From assembly GCA_030442055.1 (NCBI GenBank), contig JAUJEB010000004.1, positions 682,001-746,000 on the forward strand: a stretch of DNA of 64,000 bases. Direction: 5' to 3'. Below are positions 51,137 through 59,665 of this stretch, one piece after another. Position 1 is the stretch's first letter. Each line of letters opens with the position of its first letter. Under the pieces are notes generated by a model. The model saw nothing but the letters and a program-made list of their open reading frames with translations, was not told the DNA's origin and ran no database searches. A program made the translations under genes and the position numbers. This stretch comes from Agaribacillus aureus. GTDB lineage: Bacteria; Bacteroidota; Bacteroidia; Cytophagales; Cyclobacteriaceae.

Positions 51137-52507
51137 CTAAACCTCAATATTGAATTGCTTAATTTTATTATAAAGTGTTTTCCGGTCAATATTCAGGATT
51201 CTGGCGGCTTTGGACTTATTATACTTTACCTGTTCCAAAGTTCGAAGGATCATCTCCTTCTCCTTTTTTTCCGTTACTGTTCGCAAGGCTATGCCCTGAT
51301 CATCCTCTACAGATTGCGGTGAGTCGACTTCCATAGGATATCTTATTTCATCGGGTAAATTTGCCGCACCCAGGGAGGGATTTTTTTCCAGTAAAACGGC
51401 GCGTTTTAACACATTCTTTAATTCCCTGATGTTGCCGGGCCAGGAATAGTTCAAAAACTTATCAATCACCTCTTCGTCAATTTCCTGGATATCAGTATCC
51501 AATTCCTGGTTGGATATTTTTAAAAAATGGTAGGCAAATTCTTTTATGTCCGCTCCCCTTTTTCTCAAAGGCGGGATCTTTAGCTGGAATTCATTAATCC
51601 GGTGGTAAAGGTCTTCGCGAAATTCTCCCCTGGACACAGCTTTGGTCAGGTCTTCGTTGGTCGCCGCGATTAACCTCACATCCACTTCGATATCAGTATT
51701 ACCGCCGACTTTTCTGATTTTTCTTTCCTGGGTGGCTCTTAATAATTTTACCTGAATTTCGTAAGAAAGATTTCCTATTTCATCCAGGAACAGTGTGCCT
51801 CCGGCTGCCACTTCAAATTGTCCTTTTTTTTCATTGGTTGCCCCTGTAAAGGATCCTTTTACATGTCCAAATAACTCACTTGCCGCAAGCTCATCGGACA
51901 AGGCTCCGCAATCAATTGCCACAAACGGCCGGTCATTGCGTTTACTTTTTTGATGAATTAACCGTGAAACATATTCCTTGCCTGTTCCGCTTTCCCCGTG
52001 AATCAATATAGACATATTGGTTGGGGCCACCAATTCAATATGCTCATGGATTTTTTCAAAAACGGCACTTCTTCCGCTGATAAATTGAAAACTCCCCGGT
52101 GCGCCCGTATTCCGGGTACCGGTTTTCGCCAACGATCTTTTTTCTTCTACAGAGTTTAATGCGTTGTTGATGGTAGCCAACACCTCATCGGGATTTATGG
52201 GTTTGGTTACATATTCATAGGCACCCATTTTTATCGCATTCACCGCGGTTCGAATATTTGCATAGCTGGTCATCAGGATAACCGGCGTATGAGGTACAAT
52301 ATTTTTGATGCTTTTTAATAAATCGAGACCATTGATATCAGGCAGCCTGAAGTCTGTTAAAATAATATCGAAGTCTTGTTGCTGGATGGCTTTAATACTC
52401 TGCTTGGCATTATGCACTTCGTAAGCATCAAAGTCCTTTTTAATCAGGAAGGACTTTAACATCACGCAAAAGGTTGGGTCGTCATCAATTATAAGTACCT
52501 TTGACAT
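51137..52507 (-). CDS. Sigma-54-dependent response regulator (NtrC family)
   Basis: A 456-residue enhancer-binding protein from ATG 52507; the frame continues upstream but has no better start. The receiver domain (IIDDDPTFC, Asp in IILTDFRLPD, YVTKPINPDE) precedes a AAA+ domain with Walker A GESGTGKEYVSR, GSFTGA in place of the usual GAFTGA sigma-54 loop, Walker B LFLDEIGNL and NWPGNIRELKN-type SWPGNIRELKN. A C-terminal Fis-type helix-turn-helix (KSKAARILNIDRKTLYNKIKQF) binds DNA. No kinase is adjacent; the hybrid kinase at 46.7 kb is the nearest. Its targets are unknown. Confidence 0.94.
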   Translation of the reverse strand: MSKVLIIDDDPTFCVMLKSFLIKKDFDAYEVHNAKQSIKAIQQQDFDIILTDFRLPDINGLDLLKSIKNIVPHTPVILMTSYANIRTAVNAIKMGAYEYVTKPINPDEVLATINNALNSVEEKRSLAKTGTRNTGAPGSFQFISGRSAVFEKIHEHIELVAPTNMSILIHGESGTGKEYVSRLIHQKSKRNDRPFVAIDCGALSDELAASELFGHVKGSFTGATNEKKGQFEVAAGGTLFLDEIGNLSYEIQVKLLRATQERKIRKVGGNTDIEVDVRLIAATNEDLTKAVSRGEFREDLYHRINEFQLKIPPLRKRGADIKEFAYHFLKISNQELDTDIQEIDEEVIDKFLNYSWPGNIRELKNVLKRAVLLEKNPSLGAANLPDEIRYPMEVDSPQSVEDDQGIALRTVTEKKEKEMILRTLEQVKYNKSKAARILNIDRKTLYNKIKQFNIEV

Positions 52508-52590
52508 ATAGTAAAATGTAGATCGATTTAATAAGTTAGTTGGACTTAAATTTAACCAGAAAAGTTCAAACAAACCCTAATATACTTATA

Positions 52591-52619
52591 AAAAAAGAAA
52601 CCCTCCTATTTGGAGGGTT
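52591..52619 (-). terminator. Minus-strand terminator with no annotated upstream gene
   Basis: AACCCTCC / GGAGGGTT with a 5-base loop; on the minus strand it is followed by TTTC and seven T residues. No established minus-strand gene precedes it, implying a short unannotated transcript. Confidence 0.75.
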
Positions 52620-52719
52620 CTCAAACGTTTTGGTTGATTATGGATATAAATTATTGGTCTGTAATTATATTGGTCTGCAAAATCTGATTTTGAAAGGACG
52701 CTTTTTTGCGAATTTCTTG

Positions 52720-52761
52720 AAAAAAGACCCTTTCAGAAATTTCTTGCTGAAAGAGTCTTTT
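52720..52761 (-). terminator. Second minus-strand terminator
   Basis: AAAAGAC-x-CTTTCAG and CTGAAAG-x-GTCTTTT form a 15-position stem with one mismatch and a 10-base loop; on the minus strand the stem ends in six T residues. It lies 16 bases after the stop of the 43-codon ORF. Confidence 0.7.
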
Positions 52762-52776
52762 GAGCAAAGTCCCAAA

Positions 52777-52908
52777 TTAAATCACTACTACTATCTTCCT
52801 CAGATCAAGCATAACAAAACTGTTATACTCAATGCCGAAAGTTAGCGTTTTTACTTCTGCCAGCTTATATCGAAAAACTGTGCCAAAACCTGCCGGATTT
52901 GAAAACAT
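52777..52908 (-). CDS. Candidate 43-residue protein gene
   Basis: ATG at 52908 opens a 43-codon frame ending at TAA 52777, followed 16 bases later by a good terminator. The peptide starts MFSNPAGFGTVFRYKLAEV and ends LDLRKIVVVI; it has mixed composition and no obvious signal or domain. No exact promoter element or ribosome site is visible. The plus strand is also open across most of it, so it could be a non-coding RNA region instead. I do not recognise it. Confidence 0.3.
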   Translation of the reverse strand: MFSNPAGFGTVFRYKLAEVKTLTFGIEYNSFVMLDLRKIVVVI

Positions 52909-53141
52909 GCTGATTTATAACTATTTAGGATAATATTGAGATTTTATCCCACTGATTCCGCGAAAAAATCTGTTGTGCATTTCAACATTCTGTAGAAAAA
53001 ATCCACATAATGAGATTTCGCCGTGGCATGATTTTATCAAATTAATCGTTATTTAATATTTTTTTGTGACCATTAAATTAAAATTGGCCGAATCAGCGTT
53101 TTTTGAACATTTCCATGATTTTTTTCTATCACCAAAAAACA

Positions 53142-53149
53142 TAAATTTG
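53142..53149 (+). promoter_or_regulatory. Predicted -7 element of lpdA
   Basis: TAAATTTG, exact TAnnTTTG match, 36 bases before ATG 53185. It overlaps the GTG codon that opens the longer frame, which argues for the internal ATG as the true start. Confidence 0.55.
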
Positions 53150-53184
53150 TGGCAATTAAATCAGGTAACATTAAACACATTAAT

Positions 53185-54579
53185 ATGTCCGCAAAATATG
53201 ATCTTATAGTAATAGGAAGTGGCCCCGGAGGGTATGTGGCTGCGATTCGTGCTTCCCAGTTGGGTATGAAAGTTGGCGTTGTTGAGAAAGCCGAGTTGGG
53301 TGGAATTTGCTTGAACTGGGGTTGTATTCCCACCAAAGCATTGATAAAGAGTGCCCAGGTATTTGAATATATTTCTCATGCCGAAGATTATGGCATTAAT
53401 ATAAAGGGGGCGGCAGTTGATTTTGCCGGAATGATAAAACGAAGCAGGAACGTGGCCGGTGGTATGAGTAAGGGTATTAACTTCCTGTTTAAGAAAAATA
53501 AAATTGATCAGCTTACCGGGTTTGGAAAATTAAAAGCCAATAAAACGGTAGAAGTTAAGGATGAAAACGGCGCGGTTACCAATTACCAGGCAGACCATAT
53601 CATTGTCGCTACAGGCGGCAGGTCGAGGGAACTGCCCTCCATGCCTATTGACGGCAAAAAAATCATAGGATACCGCGAGGCCATGTCGCTGCCAAAACAA
53701 CCTAAAAGCATGGTAGTAGTTGGCTCGGGGGCTATTGGCGTAGAGTTTGCCTATTTTTACAACGCCATTGGTACCAAGGTAACTATTGTCGAATTCATGC
53801 CTGAAATTGTGCCTGTGGAAGATGCTGAGATTTCAAAGCAATTGGAGAGAAGCTTTAAGAAATCAGGCATTGAGATTATGAAGAGCTCAGAAGTAACAGC
53901 TGTAGATACTAAAGGCAGCAAATGCAAGGTGACCGTCAAAACGCAGAAAGGGGAAACATCACTGGAATGCGACATTGTGCTCTCAGCCGTAGGTGTTGCC
54001 ACCAACCTGGAGGGCATCGGGCTCGAAGACGTAGGTGTGGCTACAGATAGAGGTAAAATTATCGTAGACGATTACTATAAAACCAATATTCCCGGTATTT
54101 ACGCTATCGGCGACGTTGTTCACGGACCGGCATTGGCTCACGTGGCGTCGGCAGAAGGGATCATCTGCGTGGAAAAAATAGCTGGACAATCCCCGGAGCC
54201 ACTGGATTATAACAATGTCCCCGGATGCACTTACTGTAGTCCTGAAATTGCTTCAGTAGGTTTCACTGAAAAAGCTGCCAGAGACGCTGGTTACGACATA
54301 AAAGTTGGTAAGTTTCCATTTTCAGCTTCGGGAAAAGCCAAGGCTGCCGGCGCGCCGGAAGGATTTATCAAAGTTATTTACGATGCTAAATACGGAGAAT
54401 GGCTCGGTGCCCACATGATCGGTGCCAATGTCACGGAGATGATAGCCGAGGTTGTTGCTGCACGTAAATTGGAGACTACGGGCCACGAAATTATTAAATC
54501 GGTACATCCTCATCCCACGATGTCGGAGGCTATTATGGAAGCCACCGCTGCCGCTTACGATGAGGTGATCCATCTCTAG
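53185..54579 (+). CDS. lpdA: Dihydrolipoyl dehydrogenase (E3)
   Basis: A 464-residue flavoprotein that reoxidises dihydrolipoamide in pyruvate, 2-oxoglutarate or branched-chain dehydrogenase complexes with NAD. The FAD motif GSGPGGYVAA is at residues 11-20, the redox disulfide Cys42/Cys47 in GGICLNWGCIPTK, the NAD motif GSGAIGVEFA near 182, the second FAD contact AIGDVVHGP near 310, and the catalytic HPHPTMSEAIMEA near the C-terminus. The frame starts at GTG 53149 but the promoter position favours ATG 53185. It is monocistronic, closed by a strong terminator. The E1 beta gene lies at 3.8 kb; alpha and E2 are not in the window. Confidence 0.95.
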   Translation: MSAKYDLIVIGSGPGGYVAAIRASQLGMKVGVVEKAELGGICLNWGCIPTKALIKSAQVFEYISHAEDYGINIKGAAVDFAGMIKRSRNVAGGMSKGINFLFKKNKIDQLTGFGKLKANKTVEVKDENGAVTNYQADHIIVATGGRSRELPSMPIDGKKIIGYREAMSLPKQPKSMVVVGSGAIGVEFAYFYNAIGTKVTIVEFMPEIVPVEDAEISKQLERSFKKSGIEIMKSSEVTAVDTKGSKCKVTVKTQKGETSLECDIVLSAVGVATNLEGIGLEDVGVATDRGKIIVDDYYKTNIPGIYAIGDVVHGPALAHVASAEGIICVEKIAGQSPEPLDYNNVPGCTYCSPEIASVGFTEKAARDAGYDIKVGKFPFSASGKAKAAGAPEGFIKVIYDAKYGEWLGAHMIGANVTEMIAEVVAARKLETTGHEIIKSVHPHPTMSEAIMEATAAAYDEVIHL

Positions 54580-54601
54580 TGAAAAGTATTTTCAATAACA
54601 T

Positions 54602-54630
54602 AAAAGCGTATTAGATAATACGCTTTTTTT
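54602..54630. terminator. Bidirectional terminator between lpdA and the CxxC protein gene
   Basis: A perfect 11-bp stem (AAAAGCGTATT / AATACGCTTTT) with an AGAT loop, followed by T residues on the plus strand and by TTTT on the minus strand; the converging minus-strand gene ends at 54629. Confidence 0.88.
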
Positions 54631-55087
54631 ATTTTAAAAAACGTTCACCAGCCTGCATAACGGCATAAGTCTTGACGGTCTGGTATTCCTGGTCATCCAT
54701 TTGTTCACTGGCCTTCCCACATGAGGGTGGCCGAAAGGTCTTGTTCGTTTCCCACCATTTCCTGGCGTGCTCCCGTACCTGCTTTTTTTCCACATTAAAC
54801 ATTCCTATACAAGAATCACAAACAATCCAGGCCTGGTCTTTTTCGCTGTACTTGTTGAAAATCATGCCTCTCATTTTGGTGGCCATAGCATCCTGAGACT
54901 CAAAATGTGCTTTAGTGTATGAAAGCGTTTCGGGTTCAACCATCAACTTATCCCAGAATGCATTGGAGGTGATAATTTGCGAGGAAGTTAAAATACTTCC
55001 TTCCTCGTATTCCATCCTGGATTTACAAATACTACACTGTGTAGCCGGTTTTTTTTTCTTCTTAAAAGGGTTAAATGAAAATGCCAT
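54629..55087 (-). CDS. Uncharacterised CxxC protein
   Basis: A 152-residue protein from ATG 55087 (the frame extends to 55162). A basic Lys stretch (FKKKKKPA) is followed by two Cys pairs, CSICKS near residue 17 and CDSC near 90, which may form a zinc ribbon, and by a C-terminal region with KWWETNKTFRPPSCGKAS. No catalytic or DNA-binding motif is recognised and no signal peptide is present, so it is probably cytoplasmic. It is convergent with lpdA. An exact minus-strand TAnnTTTG box (55139-55146) supports expression. Confidence 0.6.
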   Translation of the reverse strand: MAFSFNPFKKKKKPATQCSICKSRMEYEEGSILTSSQIITSNAFWDKLMVEPETLSYTKAHFESQDAMATKMRGMIFNKYSEKDQAWIVCDSCIGMFNVEKKQVREHARKWWETNKTFRPPSCGKASEQMDDQEYQTVKTYAVMQAGERFLK

Positions 55088-55138
55088 AAGATTGTTGTTA
55101 TTTTGAATAATTTGACCTGATGCTGAGCATGTAACTAA

Positions 55139-55146
55139 CAAATGTA
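55139..55146 (-). promoter_or_regulatory. Predicted -7 element of the CxxC protein gene
   Basis: TACATTTG on the minus strand, exact TAnnTTTG match, 52 bases before ATG 55087; a TTTG lies 13 bases further upstream, which is closer than usual for a -33 box. Confidence 0.4.
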
Positions 55147-55376
55147 AGGGATTAATATTCAAATTTTATATGAAAAACGCTATTTTCTTCGAATTAATAT
55201 ACCCTGCTATTTAGATCTTCTGACATTTTACCCACCTCCCTGCGCCTCTTTATTGGCATAGCTCAGCCTGTCAACCAGACGGCCTGAGACGGTAATATTA
55301 AATCGCTCCCCTACCCTGCTCATTCATTAATAACCAATAAAAAAGCTATGTAAGTTTCCTTACTTTTTAAAAATAA
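55147..55376. other. Gap between the CxxC gene and the TPR giant
   Basis: Apart from the two promoter elements at its flanks, this stretch holds a 31-codon minus-strand ORF (55228-55323) of protein-like composition (GERFNITVSGRLVDRLSYAN), unsupported by other signals, and nothing else recognisable. Confidence 0.35.
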
Positions 55377-55403
55377 TTGTCATTGGGCTAAAAAGTAAAT
55401 TTG
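55377..55403 (+). promoter_or_regulatory. Predicted promoter of the pseudoprotease-TPR gene
   Basis: TTG at 55377-55379, a 16-base spacer and TAAATTTG at 55396-55403 (exact -7 consensus), 40 bases before ATG 55444. The spacer is slightly short. Confidence 0.5.
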
Positions 55404-55443
55404 TTAAGTGTGGCACTATATTCAATTAAACGGCAGAAAGCTT

Positions 55444-58400
55444 ATGAAAAGAACGATAAAGCTAACATTTGCTATTGCGCTTTTGTTTTTGGTCAACATC
55501 ACCACAGCGCAAAATAAAGCTGTTTTTCAAATCAAGGCCTTTAACGTTAACGGTGTTGCTACCGGCAGCGGCACGGGATTTTTTATCGATGACGCAGGAA
55601 CTGGTATTACCCATGGCAAAATATTTAAAAATGCAGACAACGCCGCCATAATCCTACCCGATAGCAGTGTTTTCAAGATTGGAAAAATTGTTGGCGAAAG
55701 CGAAGAGACTGGGCTTGTAAAGTTCGATTTGGAGGGTTTTACGGGAAAAAGTGCATCTTCGGGCCTGGTCAATCACCCCTATCAAAAAAACGAAAAACTA
55801 ATTATTGTTGTTAGAGACAAATTCGACCAGGCCGGTAAAAAACAGGCCACAGTTACCGATGTGGGTAAATCCAAAATATTTGGCAGTTGGATCCAGGTAA
55901 GTACCGAAAACAAAGTGCCTGCCGGAACGCCGGCAATCAACAGTAAGGGGGAATTAGTAGCGGTTAACATTGGTGGTCTGCAGCAGGATGTCAAGGCCCT
56001 GACGCTGGTCGATCGGGCATTCATTTCGAACATGAAACCCAAAAACCAAAAGCTTAAAGATTGGTCAAAGGGATTCAAATACGACTTAAACTTCATGAAA
56101 GGTTTAATAGCTTTTCAACAAAAAAACCTCTCCGCCGCCGAATCTTTGGTGTCAAAAGCCAAAATCAGCTTTCCCCAAAATCCGCAGGTGTGGTTACTGG
56201 CCGCCTTCATTAGCCAGCAAAAAAACAAAGCCACCGCCACCCTGGCCGCACTGGACAAAGTGATTGCGCTGGACGGCAAAAACACGTTTGCCCTGTCTTT
56301 GCGCGGGCAAATTTATTTTGATCAAAAAGCCTACAAAAAGGCGCTTGCAGATTTAAATGAAGCCATCAAGCTCAGATTTCAGGATGCAGCAACCTTTTCT
56401 ACCCGCGGCAAGGTGAAATATGAATTAAAAGACATTACCGGTGCCAAGGAAGATTTACAAAACGGGATCAAAAAAGGAGACGAGTCTGCTGATAACTACT
56501 TTTACCTGGGTAATACGCATTTTAAATTAAAGAAATATGAAGCGGCCATCACCGCCTTTACACAGGCTGAGCATCAGGGACTCAAGAGTGAAGTACTATT
56601 TAACAACGCCGGCAAAGCCCGGTTTTTGATGGAAAAATATAAAGCCGCTATCGATTACTATGACAAGGCTATTGCCATCAACGATAAATATGAAAAAGCC
56701 TATGTCAACCGGGCCCTGGCCAAATTTAAGCTCAAAGCCTGGGACGGTGTGGTCGAGGATGGTGAGAAAGCGCTTTCAATGGGAAACAAAGATCCCAAAG
56801 TTTTTGCGCAGCTTGGTCAAGCCAGCTTCGAGTTAAAAGATTTTGAAAAAGCCAATAACTACTTCAAAAAAATCCTGACCACAGAATTGGCCACCCAGGA
56901 GATATGGATTAAAAAAGGGCAGTCGAGTTATCAGCTAAAAGATTATAAATCCGCCGATAGGGAATTTGGTAAGGCCCTGGAAAAAGGACAGGTGGACGGC
57001 GAAATTTATCTTCTGTCCAGTCTCGCAAGATATCAGTTGAAAAATTTCAAAGGTTGTATTGAATCCGCTGTAAAGGCGACGTCGCTAGGAGTCAACAAAA
57101 AAGAACTCTGGCACACAAGCGGGCAAGCCAGGTATGCACTGAAACAATTCGATGAGGCGGAAGGCGATTTTCGGAAGTCCATCGCCCTGGGAGGCAATGA
57201 ACCTGACATGTTTTACAAACTGGCTAACATACTTTTCCGAAAAGAACAATACAAAGAGGCAGTTGTACAATATAATATGGCCATAGGGCTGGGAATAGAA
57301 AATGAAGTTATTTTTAACAACCGGGGAAAAGCTAAACTAAATATGCAGGATTACGCCGGCGCCATCAGCGATTTTGATAAAGCTATTGGCATCAAGCCGG
57401 ATTATCTCAAAGCATTCAATAACCGGGGAAATGCTAAATATCAATCAAAAGATTATCAGGGAGCCATTTCCGACCTGGAAAAAGTGTTAGCATCTTCTGA
57501 TAACAAACGCCAGACACATACCTTGCTGGGTTACGCCAAATATGAAATACAAGACCATGAAGGGGCCCTTACCAACTTAAGTAAAGCGATAGAGCTTGGC
57601 GGAAAAGAAGGTAAAATGTATTACTACCGGGGTAATCTATATTATGAAAAAGAAAACTACAAAGCGGCGGTCGAAGATCTGCTTAAAGCCAAAAGTAAGG
57701 ACATAAAAGCGCCCGGACTTTCAGAAAAAATTGGCTTTGCCTACCACACCTTAAAAAATTATAAAGCCGCGGTAACGTATCTTACGGAAGCCATTGAAGA
57801 AGTAACAAAAAATGAATTGGTTTTTGCAAAACGGGGCCATAGCTATTACCTGCTTAAGGATTATGAAAAAGCCATCGCCGATTTCCAAAAGTCCATAGCG
57901 CTAGGCAACAATGACGGCCAGGTTGCATTTGATCTCGGTAATGCCCAATTCCGGCTCAAGTCATTTGACGAAGCGCTCAAAGCCTACGACAGGGCTATTA
58001 CGCTGGGCTTAAAAAACCCCATCATATTCAATAACAGGGGAAAGGCCAAGGCTAATCTTGAAAGGCATGATGAAGCTATTAAAGATTACAATACAGCTAT
58101 TGCCATGGACGGAAACTACGGGAAGGCATTCTTTAACCGGGGCATCGCAAAGTTTGCTACCGGCGACTTCCAGGGTGTATTTGAGGATATTTTCAAAGCA
58201 CAGCAACTTGGGGAGGAAGATAAATTGATAGATTTTTATCTCGGCTATTCGCTTTATCATCAAAAAAAATATGAGGCAGCCATAACCCATCTCAACAAAG
58301 CCCAGCAAGCGGGTGTGAAAGATCATAAGCTACTATCAGCGCGAGGGCGATCCTATTATTTCAACGATGACATAGATGAGGCTATTCAGGATCTGTCGAA

Positions 58401-59577
58401 GGTGGTAAAAAACGAGGCTGCTGAAAAAGAAGATTACTATTGCCTTGGCAATGCCAAATATATGAAAAAGGATTTCAAAGGAGCGTTCCCCCACCTTGAC
58501 AAGGCCATACAATTAGGCATGGAAGACTATCTTGTTTTTAAACACCGCGGGCATGCCAAATATGAAAACAAAAACTATAATGGCGCCATAGAAGACCTTG
58601 AAAAGGCTATTACATTTAATGACAAAGACGGTGAAGTTTTCACGATCAAAGGCAATAGTCATTTTAGACTGAAAAAATACAATCTGGCCATCTCAGATTA
58701 CGATCAAGCCATACAGCTAGGTGATAAAAAAGCCATGGTTTATAACAATCGCGGAAAAGCCAAGCAACTTATCAAGCAATTTGAAGAAGCCATCAAGGAT
58801 TATAATCAATCGCTTGAACTCGATGCGGAGTACGCCCGCGCCTACGAAAACAGAGGGACTTCCTTTTATCATTTAAAAAATTACAAAGCAGCTATTAAGG
58901 ATTTTGAAATGATACAAAGTCTCGGAGATCCGGGCAAGTGGGTGTTTTTCTTTATGGCCGAAAGTCACTTTTACCTGAAGAATCATCCCCAGGCTATCAG
59001 TCATTACAATGAGGCTGAAAACAATCAAATAAAAAATAAGGATTTGTACTTTCACCGGGGACAGTGCTACATGGCAATAAAATCTTATAGTGATGCCGTA
59101 AAGGATTTTGAAAATACGTTAAAGTTCATCAGCGATAATCCAAAGATCTTTTTGTACAAGGCGGAGGCCCACATGTATCTTACGCAAGACCTGGCGGCGA
59201 TTGAAGACCTTGGACAAGCCATTAATTTAAGTCCTGACAACGCCGACGCTTACTTCAACCGGGGTGTTTTATATGAAGGAAAAGAGCAGTTTGACGAGGC
59301 CCTCGAGGACTATGATAAGTCCATTGAAATCGACCCTAAATATGCTGTCGTTTATTATCACCGGGGCAATTTGAAATCAAACATGGAAAATTATGGCGCC
59401 GCATTATCGGATTTCAATAAAGCCATTGAGTTGGAAGCTGACAATCCATCTTATTTTAAAGGAAGAGCCAACATAAAGTATCAGCTGAATGATCAGTCGG
59501 CCTGCGATGATTGGCAGCAGGCAGCCAACTTAGGCGACTCAAAATCGGCATTTTTTATCAAGCAGTATTGTAAGTAA
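55444..59577 (+). CDS. Exported trypsin-like pseudoprotease fused to about 34 TPRs
   Basis: A 1377-residue exported protein. The signal peptide ends near TTAQ (residue 23). Residues about 25-190 resemble a trypsin-like/HtrA protease fold: GSGTGFFIDDAG, GITHGKIF in the His region, and GTPAINSKGELVAV in the place of the serine loop, where GNSGGP is missing, so it is probably inactive. From about residue 212 to the end, some 34 tetratricopeptide repeats with 34-residue period (N-R-G-x-A-x-x-x-x-x-x-Y-x-x-A-I-x-D-Y/F-x-K-A-I) form a long superhelix for protein binding. The frame opens with a GTG at 55408, but ATG 55444 matches the signal peptide. Localised in the periplasm or envelope; partners unknown. 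Confidence 0.82.
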   Translation: MKRTIKLTFAIALLFLVNITTAQNKAVFQIKAFNVNGVATGSGTGFFIDDAGTGITHGKIFKNADNAAIILPDSSVFKIGKIVGESEETGLVKFDLEGFTGKSASSGLVNHPYQKNEKLIIVVRDKFDQAGKKQATVTDVGKSKIFGSWIQVSTENKVPAGTPAINSKGELVAVNIGGLQQDVKALTLVDRAFISNMKPKNQKLKDWSKGFKYDLNFMKGLIAFQQKNLSAAESLVSKAKISFPQNPQVWLLAAFISQQKNKATATLAALDKVIALDGKNTFALSLRGQIYFDQKAYKKALADLNEAIKLRFQDAATFSTRGKVKYELKDITGAKEDLQNGIKKGDESADNYFYLGNTHFKLKKYEAAITAFTQAEHQGLKSEVLFNNAGKARFLMEKYKAAIDYYDKAIAINDKYEKAYVNRALAKFKLKAWDGVVEDGEKALSMGNKDPKVFAQLGQASFELKDFEKANNYFKKILTTELATQEIWIKKGQSSYQLKDYKSADREFGKALEKGQVDGEIYLLSSLARYQLKNFKGCIESAVKATSLGVNKKELWHTSGQARYALKQFDEAEGDFRKSIALGGNEPDMFYKLANILFRKEQYKEAVVQYNMAIGLGIENEVIFNNRGKAKLNMQDYAGAISDFDKAIGIKPDYLKAFNNRGNAKYQSKDYQGAISDLEKVLASSDNKRQTHTLLGYAKYEIQDHEGALTNLSKAIELGGKEGKMYYYRGNLYYEKENYKAAVEDLLKAKSKDIKAPGLSEKIGFAYHTLKNYKAAVTYLTEAIEEVTKNELVFAKRGHSYYLLKDYEKAIADFQKSIALGNNDGQVAFDLGNAQFRLKSFDEALKAYDRAITLGLKNPIIFNNRGKAKANLERHDEAIKDYNTAIAMDGNYGKAFFNRGIAKFATGDFQGVFEDIFKAQQLGEEDKLIDFYLGYSLYHQKKYEAAITHLNKAQQAGVKDHKLLSARGRSYYFNDDIDEAIQDLSKVVKNEAAEKEDYYCLGNAKYMKKDFKGAFPHLDKAIQLGMEDYLVFKHRGHAKYENKNYNGAIEDLEKAITFNDKDGEVFTIKGNSHFRLKKYNLAISDYDQAIQLGDKKAMVYNNRGKAKQLIKQFEEAIKDYNQSLELDAEYARAYENRGTSFYHLKNYKAAIKDFEMIQSLGDPGKWVFFFMAESHFYLKNHPQAISHYNEAENNQIKNKDLYFHRGQCYMAIKSYSDAVKDFENTLKFISDNPKIFLYKAEAHMYLTQDLAAIEDLGQAINLSPDNADAYFNRGVLYEGKEQFDEALEDYDKSIEIDPKYAVVYYHRGNLKSNMENYGAALSDFNKAIELEADNPSYFKGRANIKYQLNDQSACDDWQQAANLGDSKSAFFIKQYCK

Positions 59578-59665
59578 TCGGAAGCAGGGTCCATTACCGA
59601 TGTTTTCCTGACTTCCTTTCCCGGCAGGGCATCTGCTATGCCACCTTCTGTTGGGTAAACAAAAG

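Larger units (their letters stand above)
52508..53141. other. Structured, gene-poor gap upstream of lpdA
   Basis: This 630-base AT-rich gap holds two minus-strand terminators (52599-52619 and 52722-52761), a 16-base-period direct repeat TATTGGTCTG (52652-52661, 52668-52677), and a 43-codon minus-strand ORF (52777-52908). The plus-strand 101-codon frame starting at a TTG (52540) runs through both hairpins and is not considered a gene. Confidence 0.55.

Noticed and set aside
52540-52845. 101-codon plus-strand frame beginning at TTG
   Set aside because: It runs through two minus-strand terminator hairpins, lacks an ATG and promoter, and its first half is AT-rich low-information sequence.
55410-55425. 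TGGCAC as a possible sigma-54 -24 element
   Set aside because: No GC-containing -12 element follows at the required distance; the gene has a good TAnnTTTG box instead.
56100-59570. DNA-level periodicity of about 102 bases suggesting a satellite repeat
   Set aside because: It is explained by the 34-residue TPR period of the encoded protein; the units are divergent at nucleotide level.
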